Shown: positions 46,215 through 58,070 of the stretch, in pieces
Layout: every line of letters starts with the position of its first letter
Position numbering within the stretch: the stretch's first letter is position 1
Origin: Adiantum capillus-veneris
Taxonomy: Eukaryota > Streptophyta > Polypodiopsida > Polypodiales > Pteridaceae
Length of the DNA: 64,000 nt
Assembly: GCA_014529385.2 (NCBI GenBank)
Contig: CM043945.1
Location: forward strand, 150,046,241-150,110,240
Direction: 5' to 3'
Translations under genes and position numbers: made by a program
Notes under the pieces: model-generated
Database searches by the model: none
What the model saw: the letters and a program-made list of their open reading frames with translations, nothing else
Told to the model about the DNA's origin: nothing

Positions 46215-47175
46215 CTCAGTATGTTCGATCCGCACGACACTCTGAAGCAAAACAGATCTGCGTGCGTTCAATCTTTCAATTTCAAGCTCTCAAATGTAAA
46301 GCTTGCAAAAGACGGTCACAAACTGCATAGTCAATAGGGGCTATGAGTGCCGAAATTTCAAGCTCGACAGATGCCTTATGCCTCTTATGTTAATGCCTGT
46401 GAGGGATTTTTCAAAAAAAAAGACTTCATCCATGCATGCATTAAGTAGTGAGGTAAAGATGTGTGTACGAGATCCTTGGTCACCTTAAGGGTCAAAATGA
46501 ATGCTTGAAATAAAGAACAAAATCTCTTGACACGAATGTAGCCTAAAGACTTGCAAATTATTTGGCGGAGGCCCACCTCTCTCTTCTTGTTAAACAATCA
46601 AAATCATTCATGGGGAAGGTTGAGGGAGCATGGCGCTTGAAGCAATATCACGGCTTCAATGTGGGTGCCCATAAAGCGCGCGCGCACACACACACACACA
46701 CAGGGCTCCAAGCGTCGCACATGATACGGATTCACCGCCTCTGTGACGATGAAGGGGACAGGTGACCGGCATGGATGTGCCTCATAGTTGATGATGGCCG
46801 GCTGCTTCTTGCACCAAGCTCGTCCCACTACGATTCTGTATGCAAAAATTATTGGGATAGGCATGTCCTGTAACCATGGGACACACCTCAATACTTGTGT
46901 AGCTTACTATATGGCATCTAGCCTATGTGTTGAAAGGTTCTCTAGTATGGCTATGTGTATAAGCCAAAAAGATGAGGAGATCCAACCGGATATCTATTCT
47001 AGGCTTGTAAATAAAGCCCTCTATGTACATATTTTATGCCATGGTGTGTACTTTAATATAATACCTTTTGAGTCAAAATCACGAGTACTCTCTCTCTCTC
47101 TAACTGTGTAAGCTATGTCTCTACACACACACAAACCTCCTTGAGCACACCCACACACACCCTCCATCTCCCACA
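46215..47175 (+). mobile_element. LTR-like DNA ending at a Copia-type primer site
   Basis: The segment ends ...CTCCCACA (47175), two bases before TGGTATCAGAGC (47178-47189), the initiator tRNA-Met site of Copia elements. No coding DNA of that element follows. The left LTR border was not found, so the start given is only the limit of non-coding DNA. Confidence 0.5.
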
Positions 47176-47177
47176 GT

Positions 47178-47189
47178 TGGTATCAGAGC
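47178..47189 (+). other. Primer-binding site, plus orientation
   Basis: TGGTATCAGAGC, perfect for initiator tRNA-Met. Confidence 0.75.
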
Positions 47190-47251
47190 TAGTTGGCACC
47201 GCCATGAGCTTAGCAATCTTAGTACAATTACAGAGAACTTGTTAGCAGCAA

Positions 47252-47267
47252 GCTAACTCAGATACCA
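47252..47267 (-). other. Primer-site-like sequence, minus orientation
   Basis: The minus strand reads TGGTATCTGAGTTAGC, inverted with respect to the site 63 bp to the left. Confidence 0.45.
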
Positions 47268-47289
47268 TTTTTTGGAGCTCTCATTGTAA

Positions 47290-48159
47290 AAACACTTATT
47301 GTTTTGATAAATTGGGAATATTGTAACTCCTACTTTCCGAATAAACTTTGTAATTGATGAGCCGGGGCTACAAGCTTCCGGATTGTATCAGCCTGTCTTT
47401 ACCCATCTTTAGTTAGAGCTCCTAGATTATTAGTTTTGACCACCAAAAACCTTGGCTAAGGTATGAAAGCCAATTTTTGTAAGTTATTTTCAAGTTTTTT
47501 GGATGATGAAATACACAGCGTGAGCTAACGACGCTCACTTCTCTCCTTCTCGCACTTCTTACTCCCTCCTCGATTGTCACATTGCAGTCGTATCTGTTGC
47601 GTTGCAACCGCAGGTAAGAGCTCTACGCATTGACGTAAGCATTGCACGGTATTTCGTAGCTTTTGGCGTCGTCGACCCGCTGCCTAATTTCATCATAAGT
47701 AGGAATTTACACTTCAAAATTAAAAGCTAAGCATAGGCGGGGTATTGGAGCATCATTGCTAACCATTTAGATGCATTTTGGGTCGAAAATGATTAGGTCA
47801 AAAATCCACTGTTGTTAATAATCGCGATTTTTGCACTTGACCTAAAGTTGGATTTGAAACCATAAGCATGTGCGCTTAGGTCTTATAAACATGTCTTAGA
47901 AGTTTCGTTACGTTTGGATGTCATTGATGCTGTAACGGATGTGATTTGTTTGTCGATAAGCGATTGACTTTTGGTGATTTCAGTCACTTGAGTGTAGCTT
48001 GAGTTAGATGCGAGTTGTTTGTTGTTTTCCAAGAGATTGACAACCTCTTGTAGCCTCTATGCACTAGTCGAATCAGCTTTGTCCCATGGATTGACAATTT
48101 AATCGTGGTTCTCGCTACATTTGCAATAAGATAGGAGTGAGGTTAGACACCGCCCCACA
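47290..48159 (+). repeat. 5' LTR of the right-hand Gypsy element (start uncertain)
   Basis: Ends ...CCCCACA immediately before the primer-binding site. It contains AATAATCGCGATT at 47817-47829, half of the palindrome repeated downstream. I found no matching 3' LTR, so the left border is a guess. Confidence 0.5.
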
Positions 48160-48161
48160 TT

Positions 48162-48180
48162 TGGCGCCGTGCCGGGGATC
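48162..48180 (+). other. Gypsy primer-binding site
   Basis: TGGCGCCGTGCCGGGGATC, the common plant Ty3/Gypsy site, directly follows the LTR end. Confidence 0.9.
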
Positions 48181-48351
48181 GAAGAGACCTAAACTAGTAA
48201 AAAACACGAGCGTTTTGTGAAGTTATCCTTTAACTTCCTCTAGGATCTCCTATAGTAGAAACTTTCTTTTAGAAGCCGCATAGCTTAAGATTGTCGTCTT
48301 TTGTTGTGTAGAGGTAGCTTGAAAGTAATCATACTTGCTGAGTGCCTTTAG

Positions 48352-48396
48352 GATTGTAGGATTGTAGGATCGTAGGATTGTAGAATTAGACTAGGG
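48352..48396. repeat. Short tandem repeat AGGATTGT/AGGATCGT
   Basis: About four imperfect 9-10-bp units in the leader. Confidence 0.8.
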
Positions 48397-48868
48397 TTTT
48401 GAGAATGGTTGATAGACGAAACAAGTTTTAATATCAAGGCTCAAAAAACCATAAAAAACAAGAAAGCAAGTGTTTGTGGACACTTTCCACAACCCCATTG
48501 CAATAGAACCTAAGAGTAGGGTAAGTAGAATATGAGGTGGATTTCAGAACATTGCTCTCTCTGAAAGAATCAACTGTGAGTTGTTATTTGAAGTTGCAAA
48601 ATTTCAGGTCTATGGCCAGAAATAGCACGAAAAGACTGCCAACCACTCAATCCGATTGGAGAGTATGCTTAAAAGTTGTATGAACCAGTGGGTAAGCTCA
48701 AGAACACATTGAGGTAAAAATTTCAAGAGTTTGCAAAAACTCAGATTATTTACTTTTTCTTGATATTTTAGGGCAAATTAAGTTTTGACTTGATTCATAG
48801 GCTTAAAATAGCTCATGAAAAGACTGTCCATTGAAAAAGTGCAAAAAAGTGTTCATTTTGGGCTTAAA

Positions 48869-49756
48869 GTAAATAATCGTGATTATTTACTTTCAAATCA
48901 AAACTGAACAAGGTTGATACCACTGACTCATTGCATGTGTACAAACAACTTTTGTAAAGGCACATGGAATTTGGATCACCAAATTGACCAAAAACTGGGT
49001 GAAAACTAAAGTCTGTACTGACTGCGGGAACTTGAGAGTGTAAATTGGGACAAATTTTGTTCAAACTCAATGAAACTTGATTCATAGGCTTATATTGATG
49101 TGAGAGACATGTGTATATGCTCACTTGACCAAAAAGATGCAAAAATTTGTCGGAAGTAAATAATCGCGATTATTTTCATATGTCCCATTTTTTAACTTTT
49201 TTGACCAAGTTAGCATACCACTAGCTTTATCATGTTATAATAAGCCCACAAATCAAATGTGGTAAGATTTGGTCATTGGATTGAAAATTGTGACCAAATT
49301 TGCAAAGTGAGTCTGCAAATACAAAATTGATGACCATTTGAACCAAAAAGTATCCAAACTTGATGAAACTTGTTTAGGGTGCTTAAGTTGAGATATTTAA
49401 CAGATGTGTGTCAAAGATTGGGACAAAAACTTGCAAAAACATAGCTGGAGTAAATAATTGCGAGATTATTTACATCTACTTCAAAAATTGATAATCTTGC
49501 ACATTTGAGTGTACCACAAGGTCAAGCATTTCAAGTAGACCACACAAATCCATTTTGGTGAAATTTGGATCACAAAAGTGAGACTTAAGCCAGATTCTTG
49601 AAATCAAAGTCTACGGACACGAAACAGTTGCTAAACTTGAACAGATTTTGTCCAAACTTAGTGAAACTTTTCCAAGGACCTTAACAGGTTGTACACTTGG
49701 CAAATCAAGCCAAAAAGTGCAAAAACTAAGAAAAGTAAATAATTACGATTATTTAC
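48869..49756. repeat. ~288-bp tandem repeats, each with a 22-24-bp palindrome
   Basis: Palindromes of the form GTAAATAATCG followed by its inverted complement occur at 48869-48890, 49156-49177, 49450-49473 and 49735-49756, spaced 287, 294 and 285 bp. The spacer DNA is diverged but shares phrases such as AATTTGGATCAC and AAACTTGATGAAACTTG. They lie in the leader between primer site and gag. Confidence 0.85.
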
Positions 49757-50147
49757 TACTGCTATTATATAGGGATACCAGTTTTGACTTTTGAACTTGT
49801 ACAGTGTTAGACCATCATGACACAAGGCCCCCAGGAAATATTGGCTTCAATCGGATCCAAATTGGTACATGTTCACTCAGTTTTTAGGTTGCAGATTAAT
49901 CCTTTGACTTTTTACAAAATTAGGGTCTAAAAGTCTCAACTGATGACTCAATTAGCTTGATTTGAAGTGATACACATACACCAATCACAATAGTTAGCAA
50001 AACTATACAGTCTTTGTGAAAGAATAGCTAACTTGATCAAAATTGATATAGGAATCAGGTTGCAGACAATGAATTCACAGCTTGACAGAAGTTGCAATCA
50101 AGTCAAGTGGAAGAAATTGACAACAAGTCAATCCGACGGTAAGTACT

Positions 50148-51110
50148 TTGTCCAGGGCTTCACAAGTGTTTATGAACCTTAGATCTGGTCGTATACTAGG
50201 AAACAAAGGCATATTTGGAGAAACCTCCAGTAGAGTATCCACCGAAGAGAGTGTTAATCAAGGCGAGCACTTGGACACTATCCTTGAAGAATTCTCAAAC
50301 ACTTTTTTGGAATCAACATCTGAAATGTCTTCCTATTCGACTCACGCAGAAACCGGAATGACAGTGCGTTATAAGTATATACTCTTTTTTTAAAAGACTA
50401 ATTGTCATGGAGCTCAGGTTTACCTGGATCCTAATGAAGAGTATACTATTCACATTGATGACCATGGTATTGAGTTCAAAGAGGAAATTGAGGCAAACAA
50501 ACAAGGAAAAATGTACATGGATAGAAATGGAACTCAGTATTTACAAGTTGAAAACCCTGACATGATAAACAAATGGGGGTTAGAAGTAAATACCATAATT
50601 CCAGGTATAGCAGCAAAAAAAGGACCACCAACTTTAGAATTTGAGGGATACAATCAAGTTGATTTGAAGCCTTTGAAGGGCCTTTGAAACGGCTTAGTAC
50701 AGACAATCCTAGGATCGGAGTCTATTGTTGGGAGGATAGAAACGTCAAAGATCTTCTATGGACTTTGCATGCCAAATCAGGACAACTATCACCCATGAAG
50801 ATCATCTATATCTTCAAAATCAAAGATAAGGGTTCAGCAGATCTATTAACCTACCTGTTTAGGGATTGTTATAACAACAACTTTGCTATGATGACTCCTG
50901 AGGAGGTGGAACAAACTAAATACAAAGGGTATTCCATAAGGGATTGTATATTGGGCCAAGGACCAGAAACTATTCTAAGAGAAGAACACCGTGAAAGATC
51001 TTTCGAGAGTAATGTTAAGAAACTAGAAACCACCTCATCACGAAGAAAACCGGGTGACACTAAAGCTAATCCAGGGCTACATGAGTCACTATTTCCAACT
51101 GTTTGAAGGA
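50148..51110 (+). pseudogene. Gypsy gag N-terminal region
   Basis: Three plus-strand frames follow each other: 50148-50393 (FMNLRSGRILGNKG, the LRSG start common in plant Gypsy gag), 50413-50688 (YLDPNEEYTIHIDDHGIEF) and 50684-51106 (RIGVYCWEDRNVKDLLW). Frame breaks fall near 50400 and 50690. No enzyme domain is expected here. Confidence 0.6.
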
Positions 51111-51875
51111 CTCGGAATGGAACCAACTGCCAGGAGACCGGGAGTTGAATTAAATAGACGTCTCATACCAGCTGATTTTCAAAAATGGGTCAGAAAATAC
51201 AGTGGATGTGGGGATCCCTATGACCACTTAGCAAGCTTTAAGCAAGTGCTAAGAGCAGAACTCATATTCAATTTCCATACTCAATTCGAGGGGTTTGGAA
51301 TGACATTAGAAGGAAAAGCATTGACATGGTTCCAAAACATTCTACCAAGGTCAATCATGGGCTTGAACACATTAGCTCAAGGATTTGTAGCTACGTGTTC
51401 CAAAACGGGATCAAACACAATACGGTAGCTCAAATACAACTTTAAACAGAAACAAGGTGAGTATGTTAGGGATTGTGCAACTCGAATGAAACAATACATT
51501 GCCAGATGCCCAGAGCTAGAGATACCTGCAAAAGAACGACTAGTATCATTGTTTCTAGAGGGACTGCTAAACAAAGAACTTCATGCTATACTGTATAGCA
51601 AGAAGGATACAACCCTAGAAGAGTGTGTGTCAGATGCTATTGACTTAGGAGACAATTGTGATATTTTCAACGAAGAAGATGTCCCTAAAGATAACCAAAG
51701 TGAGAAAACAACATCCACTAAACCAACACAAGTGGGAACGGTTGTTGCAGCACCACTTTCAGCCATAGAAGACATGCTCAAAAGGATGAATGACATGATG
51801 AATAACATGCAAAAAGTACCCATGAGAGGACCAGGACAAGGGATACCTCAACAAGGACAACCAATTAGGTCATAA
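51108..51875 (+). pseudogene. Gypsy gag capsid
   Basis: PADFQKWVRKYSGCGDPYDH, then LEGKALTWFQNILP and, after one in-frame TAG at 51426-51428, GEYVRDCATRMKQYIARCP. This is the retrotransposon gag domain, forming the particle shell. Only the single stop separates the halves. Confidence 0.88.
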
Positions 51876-52094
51876 AAATGATGTACAATTGAGGGTAAAT
51901 GGACCAACCATGAGACCAATGAGTGCTATTACCGACCAAAGTATGATGGGAATGTTTAGTACGTGCCTATGAGGCCACAAGGACAACCCCATGTACAGAT
52001 ATCAGCCTAACATGGCCCCAACTCAAAGACCACCGATGGGTATGGAAAGACCTCAACCCGTGTTGGGTCAACCTCCATATCCGGGACATATGCA

Positions 52095-52772
52095 GTGCCT
52101 GTAAAGTACATGCATCTAAAGGGAGTCATAGATGAACAAGCACTAGTGCCTGTTACACCCTATGCTGAGCCTAGTCCAACTACAGTAATGGTAGAAGGAG
52201 ATTGGTATAATTCACATCCACCACCAATGGAAGAACCTGTGACTTATGCTACACCAGATCTTGCACCAATGTACTATGTAGCTAATCAAGGTGTCAGACC
52301 TCCTATGCTAAGACCCATGATTAAGCCAAGAACTGAAAACTGTCATAATTGTGGTGTAGATGATCATTGGAAAAATGAATGTCTAGAGTCTGATAAGAAC
52401 CTCAAGCCAGTTGAAGCTTATTGCATACAATGTTGCAAAAAGGGAGGACACTTCTCGGAAGATTGTCCAAAAAATCCTTTAAACAAGGGTAAAACAGTAG
52501 TGAACGTAGTCCAAGTGATACACAGTAACTCATCTGAGAGTGAACCGATTGTTCCAATCAAGGTAATCACCAGAGCCCAGGCTAAGAAAAAGCATGACTC
52601 CTCTGATGATTCAAAAAATACAAAAATTTCCTCTCAAAAGACCAAAAGAAGCAGAAACAAAAGGTATGAGATGAAAAAACAAAAACAAAGGGCTGAAATC
52701 AAGGAGAAAGCAAAGAAGCTATTCCAGGAAAAGGTGAAAGAAACTGGAAGCGAAATCAAGGAAACACCGTGA
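52095..52772 (+). pseudogene. Gypsy gag nucleocapsid, two zinc knuckles
   Basis: CHNCGVDDHWKNEC is a perfect CCHC knuckle; CIQCCKKGGHFSEDC is a near-CCHC one with five spacer residues before His. A very basic Lys-rich tail follows (KTKRSRNKRYEMKKQKQR). A decayed third Cys-His cluster may precede it near 51890. Binds element RNA. Confidence 0.82.
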
Positions 52773-53517
52773 AATATGGAGGATCAATTTTGGTTGACAA
52801 AATTTTTAAGCCTATTAATGCAGCCTTGGAAGCTTACCAAGCGGGTCTTAAAGCAGGCCAAAACATGGAAAAAGCTTATCAAAATTTGGTAAGAATCACG
52901 CAAGAGATGCTGGAAAAACAAAAACCCAAGCTCAAAAATATGGCAAAACCTGAGGAGCCTGTGGTAAGAGCCAATAAAGAAAATCCGAAATGGTGGTAGA
53001 ACCCCACCTTGAAACAAAAGATCCAGAACTTATAGTATCAGACAACGAAGATGCCTTAAACGGAATTCCATTTGTACAAGAAGACTGGTCAGGACACTTA
53101 TGGAAAAAAGTTAGAGAGATCGATGATGGGAGCCTAAGTCTGAAGTCAACTCTTATAGAGGAAGTTTGGTTAGACAATCTACCTCCTGATATGGACATGG
53201 ATGTACAATCCTTGTATGGGGATTGCGGATCTGAAATTTCAGGGATGTCTAAACCATTGACCTTGAAAACACTACCCTCTTACTTGGGAGATAAAGAAGA
53301 TGAATCCATAGTGTGTAAAACCACTCAAGTAAAAAGAGCGGAATGGAATGATCTACAGAAAACTCTAGAGGTGGGAATAACGAGGCTAATCGCAAAAAAG
53401 TTTAGAAAAATTGAAACACAAAATGGACAACAAAGAGATTCGATATGTTCCATTGAACGAAGTTGGAGAATACTACGAAGGCAAAGAAGGAAACACAACC
53501 CTTCCAGTGAAATATAA
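52769..53517 (+). pseudogene. Gypsy gag-protease linker
   Basis: Open frames 52769-52999 and 52990-53517 overlap in different frames and carry no motif I recognise. Acidic and Lys-rich. Confidence 0.5.
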
Positions 53518-53806
53518 TGACATAGAAACCATGGCAATACTGGATAGTGGGGAAGGTATAGCCATAGCCATGAAAGCAGTATGGGAATTCTGGGGACAAC
53601 CAACCATTAGAAAAACTTGAATGAAATTGCAATTGGCTGATGGACACATTGAAAGACCATTAGGACTACTTGAAAAGGTGATAGTAAATTCCTGTGGGAT
53701 TGAATATCAACACACTTTTGCCATAGTAGACTTTGGGAAGAAACTCAACTACGAAATCATATTGGGAAGACCTTTCGTGCGGCAAGTACAACTCATCCAA
53801 GATTGA
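53411..53806 (+). pseudogene. Gypsy aspartic protease
   Basis: MAILDSGEGIAIAM holds the DSG active site. After one in-frame TGA (53618-53620), NYEIILGRPFVRQVQLIQD holds the ILGRPF end motif. Processes the polyprotein. Confidence 0.82.
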
Positions 53807-53818
53807 GGAAACAATTAT

Positions 53819-54925
53819 TTGTACTTGAAGCAAGTGGGATCAATAACAAGGGTTAATCTAAAAGATCACACTTATAGAGATGTCATAAAAACGCCCATGC
53901 AAGAATTCGATTCAGTCTCTTCAGCTGAAACTAAGCTTCCATCTTGGTTGAACAAAGACACTCCTATTTGGATGTGCGGAGCTTCAGAAAACGGGAGCTT
54001 AAAAAGAGAAGAATGTATCTTAGAAAGGGCTTGCACGGATAAAGCTTATGTACCTGAACCCTTTCCAGAGCATTTATTTGAGCCATTTGAGTGGACTCAA
54101 ATTTTAGCAACAATGGATGTATGTGTAAATATATCTATGCATACTCAATTTTGCAATGAGGACGGCTATGACATAATTCCCATACAAATGATCTCAGCCC
54201 TCCACATTGAAGACAAAATTCTGGAATCCAAGGACTTGATGAAAGCTCAACAAGTCTTTTCATATCTCTACTATGATGCAACAAATGAGTCAGAAGAACA
54301 TTCAGCTACTTCAGATGATTCGGGGTCGGAAAAAGAACATGTGAGAGCTAAGCAACTCATGAAAGGAGGGGAGGAAAACTTTTTTGACTTTCCAAGTCAG
54401 AAACCAAGAAGACAGAAATGGTATAGACAAAAAAGAGACATCAGAAACGTGAAAGCTAGACCTATGTCATCAATCTCCAGTAGTTCCTGATGCAGATAGA
54501 TGCACATGATTGTGTCAAAGACAAAATCACTGGTAGTTTTCCTTTAAACGAAGAACATAAAATGACAAAAACATCGAGAAAAATGAGAAAGGAAACTCAA
54601 GAAAAATTAGGATAAGGATTCAACCATGACACGAGTCGAACGTAAAAAGAGATATCAAGAGTTAAAAAAAACTCTAAAGGAGATATATACAACTGAAATA
54701 GAAACCACTGAAGAAGATGGTAAAGATGTAATGAGTGTTCCAACCCATTACAAGAAATATACTCTCCAAGATCGAAAAATCATAGTCGAACAACCTGTTA
54801 GAGAACTACGAAAACATGGCGAGTCTTATGAAGGGTCTGAAAACGCAAAAAAGATAGATCTTGCCGAACCAGGAGAAGAACCTAGACTAGCCTACATTGC
54901 AAATGACCTTACGGAAGAAGAATAA
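53819..54925 (+). pseudogene. Gypsy protease-RT linker
   Basis: Frames 53819-54490 and 54626-54925. The first contains LATMDVCVNISMHTQFCNED, homologous to the decayed minus-strand block at 10095-11000. No catalytic motif; the C-terminal part is Ser- and Arg-rich. Confidence 0.55.
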
Positions 54926-54946
54926 GGGCTTTTGTTAAACTTACTA

Positions 54947-55890
54947 AAATAATATCGAGATATTTTTGCTTGGTCTTACATGGATCTCAAGGGTGTTGAT
55001 CCAAAAATCTGTCAACATACCATACCCATGAGAGATGATGCAAAACCAAGTAGACAAAGACCATACACATACAATGAAACATTTGCCAGGAAGATCAAAG
55101 AAGAGATTGGAACGCTAAAGGAGGCTGAATTCATCTATGAAATAGAACACACAGATTGGGTGTCTCCGATTGTGGTAGTGCCCAAGAAAAATGGAAAATT
55201 ACGAGTGTGTGTCAACCTCAAGAAAGTGGATGTAGCTACCAATAGAGACAACTTTCCTCTTCCAATCACTGAGCATGTTTTAGAACGAGTTGTAGGAAAA
55301 GAAGCTTACAGCTTTTTAGATGGATTTTTGGGATACAATCAACTTTTGGTTGACCCAGAAGATCAACATAAAACTGCCTTTGCAACGAAATGGGGTATTT
55401 TTGCCTATCGGATGATGCCTTTTGGGTTAACTAATGCCCCTGCCACCTTTCAAAGATTGATGAGCCATGTCTTTAAAGAATATCTTAGGAAATTCTTGGA
55501 AGTATATATGGATGATCTATGCGTACATTCATCAATCCGAGCTGATCATTTTGAACACCTCAAAAAGGTATTTGAAAAATGTAGACTTTATAGGATTTGC
55601 TTAAATCCTGAGAAGTGCACATTCATGGGTAGACAATGAGAAATTATTGGACATATAGTGTCTAAAAATGGCATAGCTATTGATATGGATAAAATTCATA
55701 TTATTGCTGATTTGCCTAGATCGACAACAGTCAAGGGGGTTCAAGCCTTCATGGGGCATTGTGGATATTCCAGATGTTTCATTTACATGTACGCTATAAT
55801 TGCAAAACCCATGTATAGCTTGATTACACGCTTTGAATGGACTGAGGCGTGTGAAGAATCCTTCATGAAGCTTAAGAAAGCTCTCACTTC
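54947..55890 (+). pseudogene. Gypsy reverse transcriptase
   Basis: RDIFAWSYMDLKGVDPKIC begins the domain. VVVPKKNGKLRVCVNLKKVD, MMPFGLTNAPATFQ and the catalytic VYMDDLCVHS (YMDD) follow. One TGA at 55637-55639 lies before IIGHIVSKNG. The thumb/connection ends KLKKALTSAPI. RNase H should follow but is absent. Frame starts before the Met at 54980. Confidence 0.9.
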
Positions 55891-55892
55891 AG

Positions 55893-56062
55893 CTCCAATA
55901 TCCCAATATCTAAGTCAAATGCATATTACCATAGTAGGACTTCACTTTGCAGAAGATCAAACTATGCGACAGATCTTGAGACTTGGAGTATTTTGGCCAA
56001 CTTTGAGGAGTTTTGTGAAAAATTGTCCTCAATGTCAAAAACAAACACCCATACCCATGTAA
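55893..56062 (+). pseudogene. Extra integrase zinc-binding fragment in place of RNase H
   Basis: GLHFAEDQTMRQILRLGVFW...CPQCQKQ has an H...CxxC arrangement like an integrase HHCC domain. A second, fuller HHCC domain follows at 56250-56440. This suggests a deletion or recombination that replaced RNase H with a foreign integrase piece. Confidence 0.6.
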
Positions 56063-56069
56063 CATTGTT

Positions 56070-56985
56070 CCAAATGTCGTCTGTTCCTAAGTGGAGTAAC
56101 TATCTAGTTACTTACTTATCAAGCCAAACATTTCCTGAGGATATAAGTAAACGCCGTCAAAGAGCAATTAAAAATGAAGCAAGAGATTATGATCTTATTA
56201 AAAACCAATTGTATTGAAGAGGCAAGGATCAACATCTGCGTCTTTATGCAAATGAAGACGAGTATATTCCAATTATAGAACAAGCACATGCTGGATTAGC
56301 TGGAGGTCGCTTTTCTAGAGAGACCACTGCAAGAGCAATCTTAATGGAAGGCATATGGTAGCCAACACTTTTTTCAGATGCCAAAGAATATGTTTGAAGG
56401 TGTGATGCTTGTCAACCGAGCAAAAATGCCAACACGTGTAGATAGCATGCCCTTAAGACCAATGATGGGAGCTAGAGCTTTCGCAAAATGGGGTATAGAT
56501 TTTGTTGGGCCAGTACAGCCACCTGCTTATAGAACCCAAGCTCAATATCATTGTAGCTACAGACTATTTGACCAAGTGGACCGAGTCTAAAGCAACTTAA
56601 AAGAATGATGCCATAACCACTTCCGCATTCTTATATGAGTATGTGTTCACAAGATATGGATTGCTAATAGAAATAGTCAATGATAGGGAAACTCATTTTT
56701 TCAATGAGGTAATCAAGTATCCGCTTAATGAATTTATGGTCATCCATAACAAATCAGCTCCCTATCACCCACAAGAAAATGGACAAGCTGAGCATACAAA
56801 TAAAATTCTTAGCTCGGTATTAACTAAAGGGGTTAGTTCAGGAAGGTCAGACTGGGAAATGAATCTCCATGCAACTCTATGGGCTTATCGAGTTTCACTC
56901 AAAACAGCTTTAAATGCTACACCCTTTAACCTTGTTTATGGTCTTGATGCCATACTGCCAATATAGTTTCTATTGCCAACACTAA
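56070..56985 (+). pseudogene. Gypsy integrase, zinc-binding and catalytic core
   Basis: The HHCC domain (EQAHAGLAGGRFSRETTARA and RCDACQPSKN, with stops at 56218 and 56359) is followed by WGIDFVGPVQPP, a frameshift near 56545, then ATDYLTKW, EIVNDRETHFFNEV and YHPQENGQAEHTNK. The catalytic Asp, Asp and Glu are all recognisable. It ends near VYGLDAILPI. Confidence 0.88.
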
Positions 56986-57557
56986 GGGTAGCTAAGGATC
57001 TTGAGTGGACTGGACATGAATTGTCAGAGAGACTTGAAGATTGAGAAAAGCTAGATGAGCAAAGGCTAACTGTTGTAGCTCACATCTATACACAAAAGCG
57101 AAAACAAAAACAGTTTTTTGATTCCAATCTTGAGTGGACTAGACATGAATTGTCAGAGAGACTTGAAGATTTAGAAAAGCTAGATGAGCAAAGGCTAACC
57201 GTTGTAGCTCACATCTATGCACAAAAGCGGAAACAAAAACATTTTTTGATTCCCATCTAATTACCAAACTCTTCAAAAAAGGGGACTTAGTTTTAGTCTA
57301 TTCCCTTAAGCAACACATTCCCAAGTTTAAGAAAAAGGAAAGCGGACCGTTTATCATTGAAGATGTATCTCCAAGTGGAGCAGTTAAGTTGTCCACCCTA
57401 GATGGTGAACCAATGGCTAATTGGATTAGCGGATGTCGTTTAAAGAAGTACAATTTGCCACTAACCAATGAATTGCTAGAAAGAATGCATGCAGCTAAGC
57501 AAAGGAAGATAAAACGACAGCATGTTATTGATGAAGCCCAAGAAGAAGCTCAACTTT
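56985..57557 (+). pseudogene. Gypsy integrase C-terminal domain with 129-bp tandem duplication
   Basis: 57000-57128 is repeated at 57129-57257 with few changes; the period of 129 bp is 43 codons, so frame is kept. Then KKGDLVLVYSLKQHIPKFKK and SGPFIIEDVSPSGAVKLSTL follow, the SH3-like DNA-binding module. Confidence 0.8.
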
Positions 57558-57684
57558 GAGTACTCAAAAGAAAAGCTGCTCTCAAGAATCAACAAATACC
57601 TATTCCTATCAACACTCTGGAAACAAATGACCGACAATGGGAATTGCCGAAAGATGCCGTGTCAAAACAGATGATGAATGGTTA

Positions 57685-58070
57685 GGTGGAATGGACCTTC
57701 GCATCAAAGTACAACTCAACAATCATAGCACAAATGCATTGGTCAATACAGGAGCTTGAGTAAATGCAGTCAGTTATTCCACATACAAGAAAGCAACCAA
57801 TCAGTCTTTGACAGCAAGAATAGCGACTATTAAAGGATGCAACAAGAACCCAACACCAACATTGGGGAGCAGTCAACTTAAATGTGATAGTACATGGATG
57901 TTCACGTCCTCATCAATTTGTATGCTTACCAGATGAACACATGATTGAGACAATGATTCTTGGAATCTCATGGATGCGGACGTACAAGGCAGTACCAGAT
58001 TGGGATAGCAATCAACTCAAGCTATCACCTAAAGGCAGACAACTCATTGTTCCAATTGCACCAAGCAAAG
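57685..58070 (+). pseudogene. Second retropepsin-like domain, after integrase
   Basis: MDLRIKVQLNNHSTNALVNT followed by GA resembles the ALVDTGA active-site loop of aspartic proteases, but the catalytic Asp is Asn (AAT, 57745-57747) and a TGA lies at 57757. After a frame change near 57875 comes VNLNVIVHGCS, then ETMILGISWMRTYKAVPDWD, matching the ILGxxWxxxYxxxxDW end motif. Position after the integrase is unusual. It could be a relic of another element joined here. As written it cannot be an active protease. Confidence 0.6.

Noticed and set aside
48869-49756. CRISPR array
   Set aside because: Repeat spacing of about 288 bp, imperfect repeats and related spacers; the context is a plant retrotransposon.
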